This document shows positions 54,499 through 64,000 of a DNA stretch of 64,000 nucleotides, in pieces. The notes below the pieces were generated by a model. It saw only the letters and a list, made by a program, of their open reading frames with translations. It was not told where the DNA came from and ran no database searches. Positions within the stretch are counted from its first letter, which is position 1. The number at the start of each line of letters is the position of its first letter. The translations under genes were made by a program, and so were the position numbers. Source of the DNA: Pictodentalium vernedei (lineage: Eukaryota > Mollusca > Scaphopoda > Dentaliida > Dentaliidae); assembly GCA_031216915.1 (NCBI GenBank), contig CM062297.1, positions 181,746,350 to 181,810,349 on the forward strand, given 5' to 3'.

Positions 54499-54659
54499 TT
54501 AACCCTTTACCTAACGTGAAAAGCAGACGACACTTGCCAAAAAAATTCTTGAATAACTAAATTTTTTCATTTTTTGTCTCAAAAACATAGGTTATGACCC
54601 CAGCGCTTTTTGAGAATAGCGCTGGCCGGTTTTGGCCGTTACGTTGGGTAAAGGGTTAA
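54499..54659. repeat. Hairpin MITE family, copy g (palindrome lost)
   Basis: Starts TTAACCCTTTACCTAACGTG and ends TTGGGTAAAGGGTTAA, but the centre after ATAGGTTATGACCCC is deleted, so one arm of the hairpin is gone. Confidence 0.8.
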
Positions 54660-54899
54660 CCCTTTACTGAACCTTGAATAGCAGGTGACCTTATCAACAA
54701 AAATCTTGAATAACTAGAAATTTTCATTTTTTTGTCCTTATAAAAACATTGCTTGTGACCCCTGACTAGAATGAGCTCCTTCCAGTGATCGACAATAAGC
54801 TGTGCTTTTAAGACAAAAAGGTAATAAATAATAAATTGTAATTGGCCATTCTTATGAATAGCTCTGGACGTTTTGGACGTTGCCATGGTAAAGGGTTAA
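54656..54899. repeat. Hairpin MITE family, copy h, abutting copy g
   Basis: Starts at the same TTAA that ends copy g, giving a head-to-tail pair through AAAGGGTTAACCCTTTAC. The inner palindrome is diverged. Ends GGTAAAGGGTTAA. Confidence 0.75.
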
Positions 54900-55734
54900 A
54901 CATTGGTAATTTTTATTTTATGAAGAACACCATTTCTAAAGTGTGGGCACACTCACGATTTAATTAGTCTAATATTTCACGCAAGTGATAACTTTCCTAA
55001 CAGTATTACGATAATGTTTTCGTTTATCCACACGTTTCTGCAACCGTTATCACAATATCACATGGCTGCCAAGATGTAATGAGAAAGCCAGTAACCCATC
55101 CCATAATAATTCAATTGATGTTCGCTTTCAGATAATGTTTTTTCACCTGATGCATAATAAATTTAGAGTGATCCATGACGTATTTAGCGCCAATGCCAGG
55201 GCTCCTGAGAGGCTAGCGATTGTTCGCGCTCGTCATCTTATCGCCCCTCATAAAATGCAAACATGTCGATGAAACGACATAGCATGGAAATCATAGTACA
55301 TTGTATTTTATTAAATGACTATTAAATTTAACCTTTAAATATCACTACTGTTTGACGATCTTTTCCTGGTCGCCCGAAAATCCACAGTGTGGAATCCGAT
55401 TCCGTATCACTATAGTATGACGGACTATTTAAGAGTGCGTTCGATTTCGCATAATTAGCCATTCCGGTTGCAGAGAGTACGTTACCCCGAGATGGAATGT
55501 ATGCACTCGAACAGCAGCCCAGGTTTTTTTTAATCGTATTCATGATATTTTTTTTATCGTATTTATGCGCATCGGGGGATTCCCCGGGCATGTGCACATG
55601 TTACAAAAATAAGTGTAAACAAAAATTGTTCTTTTTCACTTCAATCCAATTTACCAATAAAAGGTTGGGGGAATTGTTAATGCTAGCATTGGGATGCAAT
55701 GTTGAACTTATAAGTCATATAATAAACCTTTTAT
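54900..55734. other. Non-coding, nothing recognised
   Basis: No gene or clear repeat supported. Confidence 0.4.
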
Positions 55735-55893
55735 CGCTACCGTGAAGTGGTCTGGGTCGTCGCATCTCCTCTCGTTGAGGAGGTCAGATCACCGGATCAA
55801 AGTCGCTGCCTGTGGCAGCTCGTTTGACCCGGCGATCTGACCTCCTCAACGAGACGTGATACTACGACCCAGATCACTTCACTGTAGCGATAA
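55735..55893. repeat. Large fold-back hairpin, about 160 bp
   Basis: ATCGCTACCGTGAAGTGGTC, GGGTCGT, then CTCGTTGAGGAGGTCAGATC pair with GATCTGACCTCCTCAACGAG, ACGACCC and GATCACTTCACTGTAGCGAT. The centre GCTGCCTGTGGCAGC is palindromic. Arms are about 70 bp. It is probably a MITE of a different family from the TTAACCC type. Confidence 0.8.
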
Positions 55894-56256
55894 TATGTAT
55901 ATATTAAAAATAATTTTAAAAAAATGACCGTCTACATAGTTCTAATACGAAAGAATTTTGGGAAACTGTTACAAAATTACAAGATGATGCACAAGATAAA
56001 AGCGAGGTATCAAGTAACATCTCAATGAATAGCTGGAGGGAACATTATAAGTCGCTAGGTAATCCTATACAAACACGCCAGTTAATAATACTTTATTGTC
56101 TTTCATTCTCGTACATGGGTATATGACATCTAACAATATGAATGTATGTACAACAATAAAAACAAACAGACAAAATACAATCATACAATAAAACTTTTAA
56201 AATGGGAATATATGTACCCGGTACTAGCAATATCTTGAGTCTTTTTTATTTTTATT

Positions 56257-56898
56257 TTAACTTTTTGCAGTTGTCTGGGCATCCACGCGTTTTTGGAACG
56301 AATTATGGACATATCGCATGACTTTAGGTGTTATGTCAGAATCAAAAGATCCGATTAACGCCTTTGCTCGATCCTTGTGACTCATGCCATTAACGCCGAG
56401 TAGAATGAAGTTAATTTCTTGTAGGAGTGCTTCCCTGTCGCCAGAGTAGAGAGAGCACTCAAGCAGGAAATGGAACCCGTCCTCTTCCTTATTATTGCAA
56501 AACGGGCAAAGTCTTTCTTCGGGTGGAATAGGTGGCCTGGTATGCCTACCAGTCTCAATTGCTAATCTATGCGCGCTTATCCTTAGTTTCGTAAAGGAGT
56601 GTCTGGTCGCACTGTCCTTTTCCGTCAAAGGATTTTCTTCCATTGTAAAAGAATCCTTCACCGTTCTATAGAATGCGAATTTAGATGAATTTCGTAAATT
56701 CGACGACCACCAAGTTACATATTTTTCTTCCAAAGTCTTCTCCATGGAAAATAGCAATTCCTTGGTGTTAAAAGTAGCTTGATTATGCCACACATGATCA
56801 AAATTGAGGCTAAGCAGAATGTTTTTAACTGTATTTATCCAGGAATTAGTTTCTGACTGGTAAGCCTCACTGAGGATGCGGCTGTCAGTGACTCGCAT
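56257..56898 (-). pseudogene. LINE ORF2 C-terminal domain
   Basis: 213 codons. It holds a Trp-rich helix region (KYVTWWSSNLRNSSKFAFYR), KLRISAHRLAIETGRH and the zinc-finger-like CPFCNNKEEDGFHFLLECSLY (C-x2-C...H...C). These belong after the reverse transcriptase of the same element but in another frame. Confidence 0.75.
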
Positions 56899-57112
56899 GG
56901 CATATCGTGTAGGCGAAGCCAGTAACTAACAATCTGTTTAATGATAAAAATATCAATGGGGTATATCCCTAATTCACATCTCACAGCTGAAGTGCTGGTG
57001 TACTTTGTTACACCTGATATTTTTTTTTATAAAATTTAGTCTGGATTTGATCATATTTGTCATATTTCTGACGTATATCTTGATTAATGCTCATCTGTGA
57101 AAGGCTTAGCTT

Positions 57113-57355
57113 CTAAACGCCCCACACTTCGCACCCGTAAGTTAGGATGGGACGTATGAGACTGTTGAAAAGCTTCTTACTCGCAGGGGCATTAATTTCG
57201 CTGAGGGGTATTTTTTGTCGGAGTAAGTAAATGGCTTTTTGTGCTTTACTGGCCAATACGTCGGCGTCGATGTTGCCCGACGGCTTGAAATATACGCCAA
57301 GATATTTGTATTGACCACATGAGCTAATAATATCATTTTTATAATTAAGATCCAT
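57113..57355 (-). pseudogene. LINE ORF2 segment just after RT
   Basis: 80 codons with the typical post-RT block YKYLGVYFKPSG, a Leu/Lys helix and RPILTYGCEVWGV. A one-base shift separates it from the RT core. Confidence 0.75.
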
Positions 57356-57377
57356 ATTTATTTTCCTTCCGGCCTTA

Positions 57378-58256
57378 TTAAATACTATTATCTTTGTTTT
57401 TTTCTGAGTTAGGTTTTAATAGCCATGAGTCGAGGTAGGTTCCTAATAGGTTCAGTTTCCTCTGAAGACCATCTTTACTGCTGGACACCAAAAAAAGGTC
57501 ATCCGCATACATTAGACAGTGAACCTTGCGACCATTTAGATCAATGGTCTCACACTTGACGTCAAATATGTTCGGAAGATCGTTAACATATACATTAAAC
57601 AGTCTTGGGCTGAGAACACAGCCTTGCTTTACGCCCTTGTTAGTGGAAAATTCCTCCGTCAAGTCTTCAGGTAGCCTGATGGAAAAATTTACTTCTTTAT
57701 ACATGTTTTGTATTATTTTTAGAAAATTACCACCTATTCCACATTGATGTAGTTTATACAGCATGCCGTCGCACCACACATTGTCGAACGCCTTCTTGAG
57801 ATCCACAAAACAACAATAAAGCCGCTTTGATTTCTTCAAGAATTTGTCAATGATATGGCGAAGAGTAAATATATGGTCCGATGTTCTGAATTTGGATCGG
57901 AAGCCGATTTGACAGGCGTCTATGTTATTACTCGACTCAAGATATTTAACTAGCCCATTATCCACAATCTTGCAAAACAATTTGCTGAGACAGCTGGAGA
58001 CAGCTATCCCTCGATAATTGGAGGTATCCGTAGGAGTCCCCCCTTTGTGCAAGGGCTTTATTATTTTGCCACACCAAGAACTCGGGAATATGCCGCTGCT
58101 GAGGATATGGTTAAACAGCTTGAGGTAGCAAGCACTCATGCACGGCATCGAGTCATTGATCATCTCGTTCTTAACCCTATCAGTACCACTGGCCTTTTTG
58201 TTTTTCAGTGTGGCCACGGCTCTTTGCAATTCATGCATAGTTGTTGGATAGTCCAA
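57378..58256 (-). pseudogene. LINE reverse transcriptase core
   Basis: 292 codons uninterrupted. Visible: KNKKASGTDRVKNEMI (entry block), YRGIAVSSCLSKLFCKI, GFRSKFRTSDHI, motif A VDLKKAFDNVW with the catalytic Asp, KGVKQGCVLSPRLFNVYVND, and motif C MYADD. This is a full non-LTR RT core of a type seen in CR1/RTE/jockey-like elements; I cannot fix the clade. Upstream, to about 58690, the KKWFNVDCIEFKR linker is readable in another frame. Frameshifts on both sides end the gene. Confidence 0.85.
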
Positions 58257-58699
58257 TTCCGTTCTGTTTGGGTCAATATCGGTGCTGATGACAGGTTGCC
58301 CCTTAACCTACATGAGTGACTGGAAGTGAGCAATCCACTGACGGGGTTCAATGAGTTTTGCAGCATTATCTTTGTTACTGGAAGTGCCACTCAATTCATG
58401 GATCGATTCCCAGAAGTCTTTTGGGTCGTGCTTTTCTACGTCCGTGAGATTCTTTATGAGCACGCTCCATGCTGTCTATGCTTCCGTTTTATTAGCCTTT
58501 TGTATTTCTTTTTGGCTTCATAGTATTCAGAGAGCGCCCTAAGGGTTTTGTTGGCTCGTAATTCCATGGCTTTTTGGTTCATAATTCGTTTAAATTCGAT
58601 ACAGTCCACGTTGAACCATTTTTTCCGGTTCGATGGTTTTGATGATGCCTTCAGAGTTAATCTCTTGAGACAACTCGCTGATCTCGAATTATCGGCTGA

Positions 58700-59282
58700 T
58701 TGATCAACGTCCTTAGACTTCGATATATCGGAACAAGAAATACACGCTGCTATTTCGAAGCTAAAGGCGGGTAAGTCGGAAGCGCTGGATGGGATAAGAA
58801 ATGATATGATAAAATCTGTCAAGTCAAAGAGTACACCACTCTTAACAAAACAGTTTAATCTGTGAAGGAATATTTCCTGTAAAGTGGTCCGAGGGATTCA
58901 TCGTGTCAATCCCTAAGGTGACGCACGCCGTCCACCCTGATAAATACCGCGGTATTACTATTACGAGCAGCATTGGAAAGCTGTACATCAGTATTCTGAC
59001 GAGGCGGCTCTCGTCATTTCTCTCAACAAATGATTGTCCAAATCAACTTCAAGCTGGATTCCGGAAAAGGTTATAAAACATCGGATCACATTATTGTAAT
59101 AAGACATTTGATAAATAAAGCATTTCGTAAAAATCAAAAGTTGTACACGTGCTTCGATGATTTCAGTAATGCCTTTGATAGAGTCTGGCGTGGGGGACTG
59201 TATTACAAAATATTACAAAAGGGTGTAGGTGGAAAAGTTTATAATTCCATCAAGCAGATGTTCACCTGTAACACATTGCAAG
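58700..59282 (+). pseudogene. Second LINE reverse transcriptase, 5' half
   Basis: Starts with DFDISEQEIHAAISKLKAG, DGIRNDMIK, then frameshifts, then the piece at 59030-59286 with SDHIIVIRHLINKA, a motif A-like FDDFSNAFDRVW and GVGGKVYNSIKQMF. It differs clearly from the 57378-58256 RT, so it is a separate, older copy. It is cut at TTAA (59283-59286) by the element at 59287-62172 and continues at 62177. Confidence 0.75.
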
Positions 59283-59286
59283 TTAA

Positions 59287-62172
59287 GGGGACGTCCAACC
59301 TAGCTTTGGTCAAATTTCATGCAATTTTCTTCCAAGTCTAAAAAAGACCCAACATGAAAAACCCCAATAATTCATATACTACAATGCCTGGAATGAAACA
59401 TAGAACATATGGAAACTGGAATTTGCCATGGAACTTCTGCCATGTGTAAATAGCACCAACTGAAAGTCTGCTATGGAATAAGTAAGAGAACAAAAGATTT
59501 ACAATAAAATACCTCAAAATAAAACAACAGCTGTAGTCTATAAACATTGAAGTACATACTCGAAGGAATCTTTTCCTAATTCATGAAAGTAATAAAGATT
59601 GAGACCAAATGTTATAAGTGAAGTGCTCACTGATTGAAGGCAGACATTTTCTTTTGTTTATGTTTTGATTTGGGGAGTTCAACAAAGGTCAACTTGAAGG
59701 ATTCCACCAGAAGAAGTATGGAAGGACAAAAGAGAATCTCCCAATATAGAGACGTATGTGTCACTGTGGTGGTTTTGAAAGAAACTATGATATTCTCCTA
59801 TGTAGAATGCACTGCAAAGTCATACATTGTAGTTGAATAAATCTGTTTACAAACCCCTTGCACTGTAACCCCTTTTACTGCAATAAACCATTATTGCATG
59901 TACTTTCCCCAAAGGAGGCTTATTGGCATATTGAGATCAGAACGGCACATCCAATGGGTCTCACATATTTTTTTCAAGAACTCAGGACACAAAGCAATCC
60001 CCAAAAGGTGACAAGTGAGCTCCATTTGACAAAAAAAGTCTTCTGGAAGGGGGGGGGGGGGGGGGGGGCTCTCTTCCTTGTATGACTCAACCTCCGGCAC
60101 TCAAGGCATATGCCTTTTTTTCTCAAAGTTTAACTCTTTTTTTCTTTTTGAAGATCCTGTTCCAAACACTATCAGACAGGTAACCCTCCAAATAAGTGTA
60201 TCTGCAAAAATCACATTGCAAAACATTCTTTTTAGACTTTAAGTTCTGGATCTTTCATGCTTCTTACTCCCAACTATAACACTTAATTTATCGATTAATG
60301 GGTGAATAGAAAAGCCCTGCCATAATCAACATTTTGAGTTCCATAAGCCTCCATAACAACTCAGATAAAAGTGTTAAACATCAGATTAGTGGCTTTATAC
60401 AGAATATTCATTAGCTTGTTGCTTGATAAGTAATAGGAACAAAATATTCACCCAAAATATTTTGTAGCAATAAATTTGAGGGTGTCGGCAGGCACTTTCC
60501 AACAAATTGTAACAAATCAACTAGTTATAAACAAAATGTTCTAATTCGAATGAGTGAAAAAGTACCATAACTCTGGAAAAAATGTGGGAAAAAACACATG
60601 CTACAGCAGCTACATAGGCATCGTTTCCTCGTGATGCTCGATCACAACACCAAATATCCTTCAAATTGGAGTAGCAGTGGTTGAGATACAAGAGAGAATG
60701 TTGGTACATGTAATGATGTATGGGTTAGATGACAGAGGTCACCACGGCACGGCCCTAGATGCACCTTTGATTTTCCAACTTCCAGGTCTGGGGCATAATA
60801 ATCGCAACACACCCACCTTATCAATTCATACTTTCAGTAAAATAAAAGGGATTATCAATTTTAATTAATTTATAGATGGTGGGAAAATATTTGGCTTCTT
60901 TCGCATTCTCGTACTATTAATTACCATAAACAATATCAGTTTGATGCCAAACGAAACTGAACGCATGTGGTCTGGTTAAAAAGTAACTCGGCATGGATAA
61001 TGAAGAAATTGCGAATATTTCGTGTATTTCATTTGTTCATTTGTTTAAATACCAATTGCGGCTAATTTTGACCGTGGATTCGATAATTCGTTTGGGTTTT
61101 GACCACACGGACACGCCGACAGCGGTTATGTTTATTATGATATGCAAATTGGGAGATAGTTTCCGGTGAAGGAAATTTGTCACATTTGTCAGTGTAAAAA
61201 GATGACAAAAGACTCTGATCGACGCTTGTGAAAAAAACTAACTTCACGGCATCGTCCAATCGCACTTTATCTAAAAGCGCGAATGCATCATTTTCAACCC
61301 ATCTTCAACCGGTCCTTTGCGGACATCAAACACAGCCTCGACAAATGCCATGGTTACTAGGAAGTAAATAACTTCACAACATCGGGGGAAATCAACACGC
61401 TCCATATAGTTCCAGGTCGCTTGGAATATACTTCGAGAAAAAGTGATTTCTGAAGCATTCTGCTTACTTTGTTATGAATATTGCCTCATTTTATGTGTAT
61501 CGTCCCGATTTTATACACTCGGTTATTTTTTTACAAGTGGTTCTTTTTAGTTCGCAATAATTCAGATTTTTTGTCAACAAAAATGTTCAGACGGCCTGTA
61601 AACACGAGAGGGAATTTCGAACCATATTTTGCAGTTATGACATTAACAGCTGAAGTATTTGCTGTAACCTGCTGCAAATCCGCTCATACATTGTCTCGAG
61701 CAAATAAAGGACGTGATCACGTCCTTTCATTCTGACGATCACCGAAAATGAGTATTTCTACAAGAACCACATTGTAATCACATGACCGGAATAAACATCA
61801 GTGTAACATGGCCACATCCGACACATCCAAAATTTGTTGGTTGTATTGCATTCCGACATCAAAACACACCAGAATGTGTGTCATAAAAATGCTTTCTCCG
61901 AGTCTGTAGTATGTTATCATTACATTGAAGACATTTCGAATTACCAGTCATTTTGTGGTTTTACGGGTTCGTTACTTATGCCATTGGCAAATTAATGTTC
62001 ATCAAAATCCTAAAATTCACTTTTTTTCCTGAAAAAATTTATATGTACCTTTTCTATGCACTCTCCTCATTATTTTAATATATATAATTTGGTTTTTCTT
62101 ACTTTTCTTATCTGTTTCTGAGGCATTGGGAAAAATGTCAACAAATTGACCAAAGTTACGTTGGACGACCCC
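59287..62172 (-). mobile_element. TTAA-flanked non-autonomous DNA transposon, copy 2
   Basis: Inverted relative to copy 1 (421-3521). TTAA stands at 59283-59286 and 62173-62176. Ends: GGGGACGTCCAACCTAGCTT and, inverted, GGGGTCGTCCAACGTAACTT. Similarity to copy 1 runs through the whole element with small indels; the C-run of copy 1 is a 20-base G-run here (60049-60068). No transposase frame. Confidence 0.9.
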
Positions 62173-62176
62173 TTAA

Positions 62177-62355
62177 GTCTCAAAACAAGTTGTCTGAAAA
62201 ATTCACCATTTCGGCTGGGGTAATGCAAGGGAATAATTTGATCCCGTTACTTTTCGTTGACGATATTCCGATTTTTTTACAATGTAATAGTTACAATGTA
62301 CCTGAAATACGAGATGTTCCGATTCCATGCCTACAATACGCAGATGATCTTTTCT
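62177..62355 (+). pseudogene. Second LINE reverse transcriptase, 3' half
   Basis: The frame interrupted at 59286 resumes in phase: SEKFTISAGVMQGNNLIPL (the block before motif C) and LQYADDL (motif C). Soon after 62355 it degenerates. Confidence 0.75.
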
Positions 62356-63177
62356 CCCCCCACTACACGTGAAAAATACGCGTGTCCCGGGTGAGACAGC
62401 AGGGTGGGATATTTCTATCCCACCCACCCCACGTGACATACTCATTTGCATATTTTATTAGGTCGCCGGAACTATTTCAAATTCACTAACCCCTTAACGG
62501 ACAGTGTCACAAATCAATTTTTTAGTATATACCTATGGTATGTACCTAACTTTTGTACGATATTTGCGCTGAAATTGTTCGTTTTTCGAAAGGACTACGA
62601 CTTGATAAATTGGGTATTCAGCACGTGACCGCCTATTATCTATAATGACGTAATCCTCTGTGTGGGGAGAAAAATCATCCTCGATGAGTCTGAAGGTGGG
62701 AATGGGGAAATCTAGCCCTCGGGAGGCCTCGGGTCTGGTTCAAATATCTTGCCCCTCGGGTGAGATTTCTTCATCCTACCTCTAGACTCACCGGGGATCA
62801 TAATAGTCCTGTTCTCAACCGCTGAAAAGGGGTTGCAGAACTCAATAGACTCGTTATATGGATATTGTTGTACGCGGAGGCTCACATTCAACAAGCAGAA
62901 AACTAAAGTTTTGATCTTCAGTAAATCACTACAATCGAATCTGAGCCGATATTTACCGAGGCTCAGATCGATGTAAGTGAACAGTTCGTGGCGAATGGCG
63001 TAATCAATCGGCGTTTCTAACCAGTCGGACTCTCGCACCATCTATCGGTAGTTTGTAATCGCGGTGATTCCCATTGGGCATTCTTTTTATCACACCATGT
63101 GTTATTTAACCTTTTAGTTAGCGTAACGACTAAAGCTGGCCAACTGAGTTCACAAAAACCGCTAACCAAATTTTATT
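62356..63177. other. Non-coding, nothing recognised
   Basis: A small inverted repeat (GGGTGGGATA / TATCCCACCC) lies at 62402-62426. No gene supported. Confidence 0.4.
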
Positions 63178-63427
63178 TTAACCCTTTACCCAACGTAACG
63201 GCAAAAAACGGCCAGCGCTATTCTAAAAAATCGCCAATTATTTTTAATTATTTTTTTCATTTTTTGTCTCAAAAACATAGGTTGTGACCCCTCATTGAAA
63301 CTAGCTCGTTGAGCTCGTTCCAATGAGGGGGTCAAAACCTACGTTTTTGAGACAAAAAATGAAAAACAGTTATTCAAGAATTTTTTTTACAAGTGTCGTC
63401 TGCTTTTCATATTAGGTAAAGGATTAA
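63178..63427. repeat. Hairpin MITE family, copy i (full length)
   Basis: TTAACCCTTTACCCAACGTA to AGGTAAAGGATTAA. The long palindrome at about 63255-63366 has TTTTTTGTCTCAAAAACATA arms. It is in the opposite orientation to copy f. Confidence 0.85.
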
Positions 63428-63600
63428 AAAGAAATTTGCATCAAAAACATAGCTTATGGCAGCACTGGACCGAGCTCATCGAGCTCGTTCCAATGATGAG
63501 CGATAAGCTGTGTTCTAGAGACAAAATGAAAATATTTAATTATTCTCAAAATGTTTTCTGCAAATGTCGTCTTTTATTTGTATTACGTGGACAGTTTGTG
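63428..63600. repeat. Hairpin MITE family, copy j (partial)
   Basis: ATCAAAAACATAGCTTATGG, CCGAGCTCATCGAGCTCGTT and GATAAGCTGTGTTCTAGAGA form a diverged palindrome directly beside copy i. Confidence 0.6.
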
Positions 63601-63840
63601 GACGATTCAATTCTTTGACCGAAACCAACTCATTCACAGAGTTACCACGTTGACGTTGCCTTCTGACCTCATTCCCGTATTAGACGTGTTGTGAACGATA
63701 CTTTCCGTTGAGCTATTTTGATGGTGATTTTGTGATAAATAGTATTGCACAATGCTGTAGTTGTGTAGGCAAAAGTTGTAACAATATTTTCACCTGTTAT
63801 TTGTGTATCCTAGAGGTAAAACATATATTTTATTAAACAT

Positions 63841-63845
63841 ATGTT

Positions 63846-63896
<51 letters not shown>

Positions 63897-63912
63897 TTTT
63901 TTTATTTATTTT
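63841..63912. repeat. (ATTT)n microsatellite
   Basis: About 17 units of TTTA with one change near the end. It is probably the tail of another minus-strand SINE or LINE, though no body is visible. Confidence 0.9.
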
Positions 63913-64000
63913 CCTTCTTTCTCTAATTTAATATATAAGAGATAATTTTTGATATGTCACACGCATACCTTCGCCAGTAGGCTAAAAAATCTATCTGGTT

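Larger units (their letters stand above)
56090..58690 (-). mobile_element. LINE, 5'-truncated, minus strand
   Basis: Covers the linker before the reverse transcriptase, the full RT and the C-terminal domain, in that order on the minus strand, then an untranslated tail toward 56090. No endonuclease remains; the break at about 58690 joins it to another RT fragment reading the other way. Frameshifts separate the three coding pieces. Confidence 0.8.

Overview
The window is a gene-poor, repeat-rich stretch of animal nuclear genome. Its makeup (5S- and tRNA-headed SINEs sharing one body, LINE and LTR retrotransposon fragments, many fold-back MITEs, poly-G runs, no operons or bacterial ribosome-binding sites) suggests a marine invertebrate, perhaps a mollusc. 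That placement is inferred from repeat style only. I recognise no host protein-coding gene.

The main feature is one Polinton/Maverick (adintovirus-like) element at 5300-20796, about 15.5 kb, bounded by 311-bp terminal inverted repeats. In order from the left it carries: a DUF8207-like protein (+), a small Ala/Lys-rich protein (+), a packaging-type ATPase (+), a penton-like minor capsid candidate (+), a Gly/Leu-rich membrane-active-looking protein (+) and a small charged protein (+). A 67-bp hairpin then separates these from a convergent small gene (-). A symmetric AT-rich divergent promoter follows, then protein-primed DNA polymerase B (+), an adenain-like cysteine protease (+) and a fibre-like protein (+). 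The minus-strand block holds a CARD domain, the double-jelly-roll major capsid protein, a zinc-ribbon/PLA2-like/integrase fusion, a membrane protein and a small Cys/His protein. Protease, DUF8207-like and fibre-like genes are open. ATPase, penton candidate, polymerase, capsid, PLA2-integrase, membrane protein and CARD genes are broken by stops (mostly TGA) and frameshifts, so this is a decaying copy.

Left flank (1-5299): a 3.1-kb TTAA-flanked non-autonomous DNA element (421-3521), a hairpin MITE and small duplications. Right flank (20797-33997): a diverged minisatellite, SINEs, perfect hairpins, a hAT-like element with an 8-bp target duplication and a hairpin MITE nested inside it, and a decayed reverse-transcriptase fragment.

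33998-37994 is an LTR retrotransposon whose only open gene encodes a chromodomain protein; its 5' LTR is split by a 1.6-kb LINE with a 13-bp target duplication. 38715-43266 is a Ty3/gypsy-like element with a damaged gag, no recognisable pol and a perfect 5-bp target duplication. From 43.3 to 56 kb come tandem repeats, SINEs and five copies of the hairpin MITE. A LINE fragment (-) lies at 56.1-58.7 kb and a second RT fragment (+) begins at 58.7 kb. The second is interrupted exactly at TTAA by an inverted second copy of the 421-3521 element (59287-62172); its reading frame resumes in phase on the far side. The window ends with two more hairpin MITE copies and an (ATTT)n microsatellite.
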